Part shown: one piece after another, positions 40,830 to 50,377 of the stretch
How positions within the stretch are numbered: the first letter of the stretch is position 1
Layout of the letters: the number at the start of each line of letters is the position of its first letter
Assembly (NCBI GenBank): GCA_022641735.1
Contig: JALCDQ010000004.1
Coordinates: forward strand, 56,192 to 120,191
DNA length: 64,000 nucleotides
From: Prevotella sp.
Lineage (GTDB): Bacteria > Bacteroidota > Bacteroidia > Bacteroidales > Bacteroidaceae
Direction: 5' to 3'
Made by a program: the position numbers and the translations under genes
The notes under the pieces: generated by a model
What the model saw: the letters and a program-made list of their open reading frames with translations, nothing else
What the model was told of the DNA's origin: nothing
Database searches by the model: none

Positions 40830-43127
40830 CTATTTATATTTGTTGACTCTGGCATCATTGATGACACCTGACCAATTAAGGCCGAAAGCAAAATCATATT
40901 TGTGGCCTAACGTATCTGTATAAGGAGTCATGTCGCGCGGGACATCCTCTTTCTGAGCCTCCACGGTCAGCATGTCGGCAGGAAACTGCATAGGGAGCAG
41001 TCCGCTCGGCTCTGCCTTTCCGCTGATGATATCCATCACCGCTTGAGCCTGAGTCTCGAAGTCAACCACGATGGCATCTGCCGACGGCTCAACCTCAGCG
41101 AGCACGCAAGGCTTGAAGCACTTCACCGAGAGGATGACAGGCTTGTTGCCCATCTGCTGACGAGTGGATTTGACGAGGTCGGCATCCGTACTATTGTAAG
41201 CCGTCACGGTCTTTCCTCGATAAGAGCGATTGGTGAAGTCCTCATCAGGACCACCACCGGCAATGCTCTGCTCGCGCGCCGTAGAAGCGGTATAGCTGCC
41301 ATATTGCAGAGAGATAGGCATATATCCGTTGCCTCCCTGCTTGCGGTCGGCATCGCTATAGCCGGTGCCTCCATTAGGACTCTCGATGAACACGAGGGCA
41401 AAGTCGGCCTCAACAGGAGTGTCCACCACGGTGAAATACTTCTTCACCAAGTCGATGTTGACGGGATAATCCGTCTTGTCGGCAGGCGTGTTGCCCCACC
41501 AATCAGGCACTCCCTTGACAAACCGCTTAGGCACGAACACCTTCAGCTTCTTGCTTTTCAGAGGCAGGATGTTGGCCTTGTTCTTCAGCATGACGATGCT
41601 CTTCAACTGAGCCTCATAGCCAGCCTTCATATAAGCAGGACAACCCACGACGGCAGCACTCTGCGAAGGGTCAAGATAGGGATTCTCAAACAGTCCCGTA
41701 CGGAAGATATTGACAAGCAGGCGAACAGCGGAACTCTCGAAACGCTGACGGGCAGAAGCCACGCCGTATTCGTCTTTCCACATCTGATAAGCCTTGAGCA
41801 CAGGCTCCTTGTCGTTATTGCCGCCAAACTGGTCAACGCCCGACTTCAGTATCTCATAATGACGTTGTGCCACGTTGAGGTCTTCAGCACCCCAGCACTT
41901 GCCCTCAAACTTGGAGACACCCGACACATCGGCAGTGACCATCCAATCGGTGCATACGACACCTTCGAAATGATACTTGTCACGCAGCAAATCGGTGATG
42001 ACATATTTATTATAACTGTTGCCACGATTGCTGCCGTTGCCTCCATTCTGATTGTAGGATATCGTATAATAAGGCATCACGCTGGCAGCCATTTCAGTGC
42101 CGTCCTGCAACTTCAGAGCGCCTTCCGTGAAAGGACGGAGCATCGTGGAGAAGTTGTTGCCAGGATAGACCGCATACTTGCCATAGCCGAAATGCCCGTC
42201 ACGGCCGCCTTCTTCAGGTCCGCCACCAGGCCAGTGCTTAATCATCGTGTTGACGCTGAACATGCCCCAGCCTCCATGATTATCCTCGCTTGACTGGAAG
42301 CCATCGCAGTAAGCACGCGCCATGTCGACAGCCAACGCAGGGTCTTCGCCGAAAGTTCCGTTGACGCGGCTCCATCGAGGCTCACTGGCAATGTCGATTT
42401 GCGGGGACAAAGCCGTGGCTATGCCGAGCGCACGATATTCATGAGATGCTATCCGGCCAAACTCCTTCACGATGAGAGGGTCGAAAGTGGCGGCAAGTCC
42501 CAGTTGTCCTGGCCATTGAGAAATGGTGCCACCAGAGCCGGCATTGTATTCCGTATTGGCAGTAGTGCCATTGCGAGGGTCAGAGCTGTTGTTGGCAGGA
42601 ATGCCATGACCATAGCCCTCACAAAGGGCCTGCACGTTGTTGTTCCACTCAGCGGCAATGGCAGGCGACTTAACGGACGTGATGAGCACGTGACGAAGAT
42701 TGTCATTGGTGAGAAACTGCTTCTGAGCATCACTCAAATCAGAAGCCTTGGCGCCGCTCTTCGAGAAAGGCTTGCCGCCATAAGTGCCGCTTCCAAAGCC
42801 CACTTCATTCGCAGGTATGGCCTGATGAGCACTGTAGAGCATCAATCCCGCAATCTCCTCGATGGAGAGCTGATGAGCCAAATCGGTGGCACGCTCAAGA
42901 GCAGGAAGCCGCCAGTCTTCATATTTGTCAAGTTTGCCGTTGCGGTTAAGGTCCTTGAATTTCAATCCGTCCACCGTGATGATTTTCACTCCTGACGATG
43001 GAGAATAGCCCAAGGTCTTTCCGCTTTTCTGCGTGATGGTGATGAAACTCTTGTCTGATTTCTTCTGGGCAAAGCTCAGGCTTGTGCAGAAAATCAGAGC
43101 TGATAAAACTATATAATATTTTTTCAT
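40830..43127 (-). CDS. GH3 beta-glycosidase
   Basis: 765 aa, secreted (signal peptide to SFAQ). N-terminal TIM barrel: KFKDLNRNGKLDKYEDWRLP, SPQIDIASEPRWSRVNGTFG, MIKHWPGGGPEEGG, and nucleophile Asp in GVVCTDWMVTADV (about residue 393). The C-terminal alpha/beta sandwich includes SIVMLKNKANILPLK. The subfamily with LNRNGKLDKYEDWR and SGxxDQFGG includes enzymes of plant glycoside use. The GH30 gene overlaps it by ATGA. It probably removes beta-glucose or beta-xylose in the periplasm. Confidence 0.92.
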   Translation of the reverse strand: MKKYYIVLSALIFCTSLSFAQKKSDKSFITITQKSGKTLGYSPSSGVKIITVDGLKFKDLNRNGKLDKYEDWRLPALERATDLAHQLSIEEIAGLMLYSAHQAIPANEVGFGSGTYGGKPFSKSGAKASDLSDAQKQFLTNDNLRHVLITSVKSPAIAAEWNNNVQALCEGYGHGIPANNSSDPRNGTTANTEYNAGSGGTISQWPGQLGLAATFDPLIVKEFGRIASHEYRALGIATALSPQIDIASEPRWSRVNGTFGEDPALAVDMARAYCDGFQSSEDNHGGWGMFSVNTMIKHWPGGGPEEGGRDGHFGYGKYAVYPGNNFSTMLRPFTEGALKLQDGTEMAASVMPYYTISYNQNGGNGSNRGNSYNKYVITDLLRDKYHFEGVVCTDWMVTADVSGVSKFEGKCWGAEDLNVAQRHYEILKSGVDQFGGNNDKEPVLKAYQMWKDEYGVASARQRFESSAVRLLVNIFRTGLFENPYLDPSQSAAVVGCPAYMKAGYEAQLKSIVMLKNKANILPLKSKKLKVFVPKRFVKGVPDWWGNTPADKTDYPVNIDLVKKYFTVVDTPVEADFALVFIESPNGGTGYSDADRKQGGNGYMPISLQYGSYTASTAREQSIAGGGPDEDFTNRSYRGKTVTAYNSTDADLVKSTRQQMGNKPVILSVKCFKPCVLAEVEPSADAIVVDFETQAQAVMDIISGKAEPSGLLPMQFPADMLTVEAQKEDVPRDMTPYTDTLGHKYDFAFGLNWSGVINDARVNKYK

Positions 43128-44623
43128 TTTGCGATCATTGAATTTATGGATAAAGCTGGTAGATTCGCCGTATAGGTCTTTCCTTTCAGAAGGATAGAAA
43201 CCTTCATAGGGCTGGCTGTCTTGTTGACAGCAATGACGATGACCGTGCCGTTGGCAGTCAGATAAGCCATGGCATCAGAGAAAGTCCCGCTTGTGATAAG
43301 CCGCTTGTCATCCTTAGAAAGATAGTGACTTGTATGCTTCAACACATAGTATTCAGGAGTGAATTTGTATTCTTTTGTCGTGTCATTGACCGTTACAAGA
43401 GAGTTCTGATACCATCCCCAGCGACTGGCCTTGTTTTCAAACAAGGAAGTGTTCCAATAGCAGTAAGCCCTCACGCCGTTGCCGATGTATTGCTTCATCA
43501 AGTCCCAGGAGTGCATGGCACCCTCCCAGTTATTCAGGCCGTTGCCACATTCCTGCTCACTCTGAACATAGAAGAGGCCCGGATGTTCCTTGCGTATCTT
43601 GGGAAGAGCGTCTTTTCCTGCCCATTGGAAGCTCACGCCCTTGACATACTTCTTGGCATCAGCATCGTTGAGCACCGTGTCTGTCAGGGCTGGATTTGCT
43701 CTCTCCACAGTACCGAAGAAGACATCCACTCCTTTCCTTTGCATGGCGGGGCCTAAATACTTGCCTATGAAATTGGCCAGAGAGGCGGCTTTCCAAGTGC
43801 AACTGGGGTAACACTGATTAGAGTTGAACTCGTTTTGCGGCATCACCATCGAGATTTTAATCCCCTTGGCTTTGTAAGCATCCACGAATTTAGCGAAATA
43901 GTCAGCATAGGCCTGCAAGTATTCAGGCTTTTGAATGAAGCCGTCTTGACCCTCTTTGACAAGGCCCTCGGTGGAAAGTCCGTTCTTCATGGTTTCCAAG
44001 CGGAACCTCAAAGGATTGTCGTCGGGTTTGCCATTCATAGATGCCTTAAAGTTTTCTATCATGGTGTTCCAAGAAGATTCAGGATGGCAGGCATAGTGCT
44101 TGTTGACCTTCATCCATGCAGGAGGAGTCCAAGGAGAAGCCCAAAGATATAAATCCGGATTTACGGCAAGGGCAGCCTTGATGAAAGGAATGAGCGTCTT
44201 CTCGTCTTCCCGGGTGTTGAAGTCCTTCATAGCGAAGTCGCCGTCAGTATCATCCAACGAATAATATTCCAATGCAAAGTCATTGGCTCCCAGAGGCATA
44301 CGGTTGTAAGTGAGGTTGCCACCCTCTTTGGAGAAGAGCTCCTTCATCACGCTGGTCCTCTGATTCTTGTCAAGCGCTGAGAGAGAAGCCCATCCCTGTT
44401 CGTTGAAGCAAGTGCCGAAGCCTTCAATGGCTTGGTCAGTCTTCGTGATATCAATTGCGATGGTGCTGTCAGCTTGAGCACTGGTTATATTCGCCGTGCT
44501 TTGCTGTTGCCATGGTTGATCCATCGTTGTGGAAGTCCATTCTTTGATTCCACTTCTTCCGGATGCGCACGACGACAATACGAGGCTGAAGAGACCTAAT
44601 GCAAGAAAGTTTGAGATTTTCAT
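43124..44623 (-). CDS. GH30 glycosidase, lipoprotein
   Basis: 499 aa with lipoprotein signal (SLVLSSCAS). GH30 hallmarks: IEGFGTCFNEQGW, LYLWASPWTPPAWMK, acid/base Glu in MVMPQNEFN (about residue 263), and nucleophile Glu in FYVQSEQECGNG (about 355). A C-terminal beta-sandwich follows (AYLTANGTVIVIAVNKT). Family activities include beta-1,6-glucanase, glucosylceramidase and xylanase, so the precise bond is open. It overlaps both neighbours by 4 nt (GH78-like upstream, GH3 downstream), showing tight coupling. Confidence 0.9.
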   Translation of the reverse strand: MKISNFLALGLFSLVLSSCASGRSGIKEWTSTTMDQPWQQQSTANITSAQADSTIAIDITKTDQAIEGFGTCFNEQGWASLSALDKNQRTSVMKELFSKEGGNLTYNRMPLGANDFALEYYSLDDTDGDFAMKDFNTREDEKTLIPFIKAALAVNPDLYLWASPWTPPAWMKVNKHYACHPESSWNTMIENFKASMNGKPDDNPLRFRLETMKNGLSTEGLVKEGQDGFIQKPEYLQAYADYFAKFVDAYKAKGIKISMVMPQNEFNSNQCYPSCTWKAASLANFIGKYLGPAMQRKGVDVFFGTVERANPALTDTVLNDADAKKYVKGVSFQWAGKDALPKIRKEHPGLFYVQSEQECGNGLNNWEGAMHSWDLMKQYIGNGVRAYCYWNTSLFENKASRWGWYQNSLVTVNDTTKEYKFTPEYYVLKHTSHYLSKDDKRLITSGTFSDAMAYLTANGTVIVIAVNKTASPMKVSILLKGKTYTANLPALSINSMIAK

Positions 44624-46284
44624 TTTTGGAAGATATCAGGATAGTTTACAATGAAGTAGATAGGAGTGCAACTCCATGCATGGCAGTAGCTGTTGAGCAA
44701 CGTATAACCATTGTAAGAAGAAAACATCTGATTGTCGGGCACATAGTATTCCCAGAAGGTGTCAGCTCCCAGTTTCACCATGCCGCCCCAATAATCTTCC
44801 ACGAACTTCTTGGCCTCATTGTTCATGCCGCAATGCAACATGGCAGCCACAAGGAAATGATTAGCGTAAGGAGTTCCCGGGGTAATGGCAGACTTGCTGT
44901 TCATCACATTCTTGAGAGCCTGCCGAGCTTCTTTGGCATTGATAAGGTCGGCAAGAACTGCCCATGAAGTGCAGGTATAGGATAACTGCTTATCCTTTCC
45001 ACTGACTACTATCTTATGGTCAGCATCCCAATAAGCTTTTCTTCCTGCTGCACGGAGCTTCTTCGAGATGGCAGGATAATCCTTTACCTCGTTAGCCTTG
45101 CCAATTTTAGAAGCAAGTGTATAGGCATGGTCGATGATGTAAGTAAGGTAAGCTTGTATGGCTGCATGTTTGTCGAGATTGTCAGGACTCCAGTCAAAGA
45201 ACACCATAGAAAACATCATGTCTTTGAACTGATATCCCGTATTGCTATACAGATAGTTCTTATCCACTGCTTGCTCGAGCACTGCATCAATCTGGCGTTT
45301 TGCTACTGGCCATAGTTCCGTGGCAGTCTCTTTGTCACCCGTTGCATTCAGATAATCGAGCAGAGTAAGCGTATAGGAAAGAGCATAATCAACGAAGAAT
45401 GTAACCTGAGCATGAGGCTTCGGATATTCCACCATATTGGAATAAAGAAGTCCGTTCTTAGGATTGGCAAGTCCAGCAAGAAGATAAAGGCAACGTTTGG
45501 TGAGGTTGTACTCTTGGAATGAAGCTGTGTTGGCAAGAGCCTGCAGATAGAGGTCACCCATCCACAGACGCTGGTCACGTTTAGGGCCATCTTCGAATAC
45601 GCCTTGCATGCAGTCTTTCAAAGTGTTTTCAGAAACATGCGCGATGTCTTTGAAAATCTGGGGAGTCGTGGCGGCAAGATTTGCTTTAGACTCACCTGCT
45701 GATGTCGTTGCTTCAAAAGTGATATTGTCGAAACAGAAATCACTATAGACGGATGTGCCGACAGCTTCTATTTTCATATAGCGGGCAGCAATGCGGCGTG
45801 AGATGGTGCAAGTGCCGTCATAAGAAACATCGACAACAAAGTCCTGCATCCATCCACGGCTTAAATTGCCTGTGAAAGGTTCTATCGGAAGTCCTAAGTC
45901 ACTGGGTACTTCACCAAAAGTAACTTTAAAGCGCAGCACGGCATCTTGCATAGGACCAATGTCCTTGATTTTAAAGGAAACACGTCCCACAAGATGTCTG
46001 CCGAAGTCCACGACCACCTCTTTCTTTTGCTTGAAAGATTTACTGTATAGGTCAGTGATGTCGCCAGTCTTTTCGGCCTTGAAACCTTGAAAAGCCTTGG
46101 TATCCTTCACGATGGCAACTTCTGCAATCGGATGATGTATCGTTGTTTTGATGGCAGGTTTGCAGGCTTCGGCTTTGTGAAGCCATGTTTCCTGTTGCCC
46201 TGTATAATATTGCGCGCATGCATTCGTGGCTGCAAATAGCATACTAGCGAATAAGATAGATCTGATATTCATGTTTATAATCAT
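44620..46284 (-). CDS. GH78-like six-hairpin glycosidase (short form)
   Basis: 554 aa, secreted (signal peptide to NACAQ; the start may instead be the internal MNIRSIL at 46272). A beta-sandwich with VVVDFGRHLVGRVSFKI is followed by an (alpha/alpha)6 barrel. The segment FEDGPKRDQRLWMGDLYLQA (about residues 228-247) corresponds to the GH78 DCP-RDERLGW-GD region. FWEYYVPDNQMFSSYNG near the end supplies a candidate second acid. It lacks the fibronectin-like domain of full GH78 enzymes. Likely an alpha-L-rhamnosidase or related activity. It follows an intercistronic hairpin. Confidence 0.8.
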   Translation of the reverse strand: MIINMNIRSILFASMLFAATNACAQYYTGQQETWLHKAEACKPAIKTTIHHPIAEVAIVKDTKAFQGFKAEKTGDITDLYSKSFKQKKEVVVDFGRHLVGRVSFKIKDIGPMQDAVLRFKVTFGEVPSDLGLPIEPFTGNLSRGWMQDFVVDVSYDGTCTISRRIAARYMKIEAVGTSVYSDFCFDNITFEATTSAGESKANLAATTPQIFKDIAHVSENTLKDCMQGVFEDGPKRDQRLWMGDLYLQALANTASFQEYNLTKRCLYLLAGLANPKNGLLYSNMVEYPKPHAQVTFFVDYALSYTLTLLDYLNATGDKETATELWPVAKRQIDAVLEQAVDKNYLYSNTGYQFKDMMFSMVFFDWSPDNLDKHAAIQAYLTYIIDHAYTLASKIGKANEVKDYPAISKKLRAAGRKAYWDADHKIVVSGKDKQLSYTCTSWAVLADLINAKEARQALKNVMNSKSAITPGTPYANHFLVAAMLHCGMNNEAKKFVEDYWGGMVKLGADTFWEYYVPDNQMFSSYNGYTLLNSYCHAWSCTPIYFIVNYPDIFQK

Positions 46285-46299
46285 AGTTTGATAAAATAA

Positions 46300-46344
46300 A
46301 CATCCACGGAAAAGCAGCCTGATGTTGCCTATAACCGTGGATGT
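46300..46344 (-). other. Intercistronic inverted repeat
   Basis: Perfect 10-bp arms ACATCCACGG (46300-46309) and CCGTGGATGT (46335-46344) in the gap between the esterase and GH78-like genes. In the operon mRNA this would be a hairpin, possibly an attenuator or processing/stability element. Confidence 0.65.
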
Positions 46345-46359
46345 AAGTAATTCGGAATA

Positions 46360-47997
46360 TTATTTCTTAACCTTAGAGGCCGTATTCTTTGCTGCATTTA
46401 CAGCCTCATCGATGGTCTGATATCTGTTTTCCATCTGAGGGTCAGCTTTCTGATAAGTATTCACGTCAATTTGCATAACGGGAGCAACATCCTTGCCATT
46501 GATAGGCGTCCATTCAGGAAGACCAAGTCCGTTAGGATTCCCAGTCTTGATGAAGTTGGCATAATAACTCTCGAAAATGTCAGAAACTGCATAATCATCA
46601 GCATTCCATGCAAAGACAGGATTGGTGGAAAGATTGCCCATTTCATACTCGATATCTGCAGAATGAATAGCTCCAGGAATCTTTGGTGCTGCAGGGGCAT
46701 CGTTCTTCTTTTCCTGAACACCTCCGGCAAGCCCTGCTTCCTTATCCTTCATTACCATATCTGGACGTGGATGACAATAGATATATCTATATACAGGTTG
46801 AGAAGCATGCTTTCTCAATTCATCAGTCCATTTCCATGTAGAATAAGCGATGAATATATCACCAGCAAGTTGATATCCTGGCAATTTCATTATGTCAGCA
46901 TCAGTATGAATGCCATACATTGGGAGCAGTTTATCAGCAGAGATATTGAACACCTTTTCAACAACAGGTTTCAGATTTTCGATAGTAGCAGGTTTTCCTT
47001 GCAGAATGAAGGCTGGAACCATCTCTGAAGAGTTATTGCCGATAAGACAAGGAACCTGTGCCTGCTCGTTCTTGGCATAAGTTTCAGAAGGCTGTTCTGT
47101 GAAAAAGTAGCCATCAATATTGTACATAGGAACACTCTTCACAGCAGCCAGTTTCATTAACTGCTCTGCAGGGAGAGCCCTTAAATCCTTGATGTTTTTA
47201 TATCCCATCTTCTTTGCCTGCTCAACACCTGCTTTCTCAGCATCTGCGAGTGAAAGCACATTCTTCAGGCCTAAGATAGAGCCACTTGAAGCCATAGCTT
47301 GATTGATGAGGTTTTTGGAGAGTGGTGATGCCATCAGCGCGCATACCGACATACTGCCTGCAGATTCGCCCATAATGGTGATTTTGTCAGGGTCACCGCC
47401 AAAAGCAGCTATGTTTTCTTTCACCCATTTGATGGCTGCAGCTTGGTCCATAAAACCATAATTGCCAGAACCTTTATAAGAAGTTTCTTTACTCAATTGC
47501 GGATGAGCGAAGAATCCGAAGATGCCTTCACGATAGTTAGCAGTAATGGCTACGATGCCACGGCGAGCTAAGGATAATCCAGCATAACGAGGTTCACTGC
47601 CACTGCCTGCCATCAGGCCACCTCCATTGAAATAGATAAATACTGGCAGTTTCTCGTCCATTGTCTTGGCGGGTGTCCATATATTGAGGTACAAACAGTC
47701 TTCACTCATTTTCTTTGTACCGAACATCATATCTCCGAAAACATTCTCCTGCATCGGATTAGGTCCAAAATCATCAGCTTTGCGTACACCTTCCCATTTC
47801 TGGACTGGCTGCGGAGCTTTCCATCTGAATTCTCCCACAGGAGGAGCAGCAAAAGGAACACCTTTGAATACTTTGATGCCTGATTCATTGACACCTTCGA
47901 GTACGCCGTCATTGGTCTTAACCTGTGGCTGGCTTTGTGCACTTGCTCCCAAAGAGAGAAGCAGGGCTGCAACTGTAATAAATAATTGTTTTCTCAT
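46360..47997 (-). CDS. Type B carboxylesterase, secreted
   Basis: 545 aa, secreted (SLGASAQ). Carboxylesterase signatures: FKGVPFAAPPVGEFRWKAP, EDCLYLNIWTP, oxyanion FIYFNGGGLMAGSG, nucleophile Ser in KITIMGESAGSMSV (about residue 207), and a C-terminal His region (IPGAIHSADIEYEMGN). All expected residues are present. It probably deacylates the glycoside taken in by the adjacent TonB-dependent receptor. Both flanking gaps (77 and 75 nt) hold perfect 10-bp inverted repeats, so its mRNA segment may be expressed or processed separately. Confidence 0.92.
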   Translation of the reverse strand: MRKQLFITVAALLLSLGASAQSQPQVKTNDGVLEGVNESGIKVFKGVPFAAPPVGEFRWKAPQPVQKWEGVRKADDFGPNPMQENVFGDMMFGTKKMSEDCLYLNIWTPAKTMDEKLPVFIYFNGGGLMAGSGSEPRYAGLSLARRGIVAITANYREGIFGFFAHPQLSKETSYKGSGNYGFMDQAAAIKWVKENIAAFGGDPDKITIMGESAGSMSVCALMASPLSKNLINQAMASSGSILGLKNVLSLADAEKAGVEQAKKMGYKNIKDLRALPAEQLMKLAAVKSVPMYNIDGYFFTEQPSETYAKNEQAQVPCLIGNNSSEMVPAFILQGKPATIENLKPVVEKVFNISADKLLPMYGIHTDADIMKLPGYQLAGDIFIAYSTWKWTDELRKHASQPVYRYIYCHPRPDMVMKDKEAGLAGGVQEKKNDAPAAPKIPGAIHSADIEYEMGNLSTNPVFAWNADDYAVSDIFESYYANFIKTGNPNGLGLPEWTPINGKDVAPVMQIDVNTYQKADPQMENRYQTIDEAVNAAKNTASKVKK

Positions 47998-48014
47998 TAT
48001 AGTATGATTTTGTT

Positions 48015-48064
48015 GAAATATCCCTCATCTTAAACTTATAACGGCTAAAGAGTCGGGATATTTC
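48015..48064 (-). other. Intercistronic inverted repeat
   Basis: Perfect 10-bp arms GAAATATCCC (48015-48024) and GGGATATTTC (48055-48064) between the TonB-dependent receptor and the esterase. Same architecture as the repeat at 46300-46344, with different sequence. Confidence 0.65.
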
Positions 48065-48074
48065 GTTGTCGGTT

Positions 48075-50348
48075 TTAGAAATTAATATGTGCTGCGAATT
48101 CCACTGTGAATGGACGGATGTAAGAACCTGCCATCAAGTAGTTTTTATAAGCTGAAACATCTGTCAGCAAGTCTGCTGCACCGATACTGCCACTGGCACC
48201 TTTCTCATTAAGAAGGTTGACGAAGTTCACAGAGAGTCCAACGGTCTTGTTCAAAGCGTAGTCAATGCCTGCGAAGGTTTCCCAACGTCCATTAAAATAC
48301 AGAGTATTGGTCTTATTGATATATTGCTTGCTTTGATAGCGTGCACTTGCCCAAACGCGGAATTTGTTGAATGAATAACTCGGGTCAAGTTCAATGAGGA
48401 CTTTGCTTACACCTGTGGTCACATTGTCGCTGAAATCATAAGATTCTGATGTGCCATCGCTGAAGTTTGCTGTCATCTTGAAGTTCTTGAACAGAGGGTT
48501 CTGCAATGTGAGCAAACCATGGAACATGAAGCCTTTAAACGGAGTGAGCACTACGTCGGTAGTCCAACCCATAGTCTGAACATCATAAGTGATAGGAATG
48601 GTGACAACATCGGATGCATTCTTAGGATTGGTGAACTGTGTACGGCTCTTGTAGTTGGTCTGCTTGATAACCGAGAACTGAGAGACAAGTTTCATCCAAG
48701 GCGTATTCCAGAAAATACCTGCATTGCCAAGGTTTGTGTTCACTGATTCAAGTATAGGCATGTAAGCACCAGCAAAATCCTGAGAGTTTGGATGTGTCAT
48801 AGCATAAGTATATTGTGCCAAGACTCCGAAACCCGGGGCGATAGTATAGCGTGCCTGAAGATTAGCAGCTGGATTGAGCCATTTCTTATCAAAGGTAGTA
48901 AGAGTTCCATGAGCGACGCTCCAGTTTGCCGTACGGATGTTATCGGTATTGGTAGCTGTGGCATCAGTGGCATTCATGTAAGCCAAAGCGTTAGTTCCAC
49001 CTACTGCATAATATTCTGCACGAATACCTGCTGAAATCCATAAGCGCTGAGAAGCCTGCCAATCATCAGTGGCATAGAGTGCTGTCTTCGTTTCATGAGT
49101 GTTGTAATATTCACCACCTGTGTTATAAGCAACTCCTTGGTTGCCACCAATATTGAGCCATACTGGGTCAGCCTCAACGGTATGAGCAAAGATGCCGGTA
49201 CTTGCACTCAAAGCCTGACGCTCCCACCAGAAGTTAAAACCAATACGCCAATTGTGATTGCCATTATGTCCGGCAAGTTCGGCGGTATTCATCCAGTTAC
49301 GTTCCCAACCAATATCTCTAAGAAGATAACGGCTATTATAGCTGCCTGTGAAGACGTCGCCTGCTTTATGGCTACCATTGTCATAAGCGTAAGTCATGCC
49401 AGATGATGCAGTAGCTGTTCCAACACCTGCCAAGGCAAGCATATCCATGAATGTATTTGCATAACGGTATTTTGAACGGATATCAAGAGAGAGGTTGTCT
49501 TTCAACTTATAGTTCAAGTTGAATATCACATCATTGCCAAGTTGGCTAGTTCCACTGGTGCGCTGGATAGTTTTCAGATTTCCAGTCGTTACATCCCGAT
49601 AAGTGATATAGTCATTACCAGGCATGAAACCGTCTTTACCAAGGCTGAATCCATCTATTTCCTTTACGCTTCCATCACCTACATAAGTGAAAGGTCCGTA
49701 AGCATCACCAAGGCCCTTATACATGGAGTATTTATAGAGCAGACTAGCAATACCACGCCCGTTACCGAATCTTTTTGTCAAACCGAATTTGAATATCTCC
49801 ATGTTAGAGGCTAATTGGGTGTCGGCCAATTTGTTCGTTCCAGGGTCATGATTGACGTATGCATTGGCAGAATAACTCCAACCGTCTTTGATAGGACCGG
49901 CAACAGCTATATCGAAACGTTGCAGGTTAAAGATATTGGTAGTATAATTAGCATGGCCTTCAAATTTGTCACTGCCAATACGTGTATTGGAAATGATGGA
50001 ATAGTTGAGGGTACCCGTCGTAATGGTATTTTCACCCAATGATGACATACCGATGCGGCTATGACCGGCACTGGCAGCCCAATACATATAAGGCAGACAT
50101 GGCCACATACCATAAGATACAGGAAGACCATCTTCGTAGATAGTTGCTGACAGGCTTGAAGGCAAGCCAATTGATACTTGGCGCGGTTGATTGTCAGCCG
50201 ATGCATTCAGCAAAGGGTTGCGGTTCTTTTCTTCTTTTGACTGAGAAAGAGAGTCAGTAACAACCTTCTTGTTCTTTTGTGCTAATGATGTTGTAGGTAT
50301 TGCCATAGCGAACATCAAAAGTAATGATAATAATTTCAGATTTTTCAT
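48075..50348 (-). CDS. TonB-dependent receptor, non-SusC type
   Basis: 757 aa with signal peptide (TTSLAQ). No carboxypeptidase-like N-domain is present, unlike SusC proteins; the N-terminal extension is about 50 residues and then a plug domain (SSLSATIYEDGLPVSYGMWP). The rest is rich in alternating beta strands with paired aromatic residues and ends in YIRPFTVEFAAHINF, a typical barrel C-terminus with terminal Phe. It would carry a small substrate across the outer membrane with TonB energy. No SusD gene is present in the operon, which argues for a small glycoside rather than a long polysaccharide. Confidence 0.85.
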   Translation of the reverse strand: MKNLKLLSLLLMFAMAIPTTSLAQKNKKVVTDSLSQSKEEKNRNPLLNASADNQPRQVSIGLPSSLSATIYEDGLPVSYGMWPCLPYMYWAASAGHSRIGMSSLGENTITTGTLNYSIISNTRIGSDKFEGHANYTTNIFNLQRFDIAVAGPIKDGWSYSANAYVNHDPGTNKLADTQLASNMEIFKFGLTKRFGNGRGIASLLYKYSMYKGLGDAYGPFTYVGDGSVKEIDGFSLGKDGFMPGNDYITYRDVTTGNLKTIQRTSGTSQLGNDVIFNLNYKLKDNLSLDIRSKYRYANTFMDMLALAGVGTATASSGMTYAYDNGSHKAGDVFTGSYNSRYLLRDIGWERNWMNTAELAGHNGNHNWRIGFNFWWERQALSASTGIFAHTVEADPVWLNIGGNQGVAYNTGGEYYNTHETKTALYATDDWQASQRLWISAGIRAEYYAVGGTNALAYMNATDATATNTDNIRTANWSVAHGTLTTFDKKWLNPAANLQARYTIAPGFGVLAQYTYAMTHPNSQDFAGAYMPILESVNTNLGNAGIFWNTPWMKLVSQFSVIKQTNYKSRTQFTNPKNASDVVTIPITYDVQTMGWTTDVVLTPFKGFMFHGLLTLQNPLFKNFKMTANFSDGTSESYDFSDNVTTGVSKVLIELDPSYSFNKFRVWASARYQSKQYINKTNTLYFNGRWETFAGIDYALNKTVGLSVNFVNLLNEKGASGSIGAADLLTDVSAYKNYLMAGSYIRPFTVEFAAHINF

Positions 50349-50377
50349 TGTTATATGGTTGATAGTTTATGATTATT

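Noticed and set aside
41043..42293. 416-codon plus-strand open frame opposite the GH3 gene
   Set aside because: Shadow of the GH3 coding strand; His/Ile/Arg-rich with no family resemblance.
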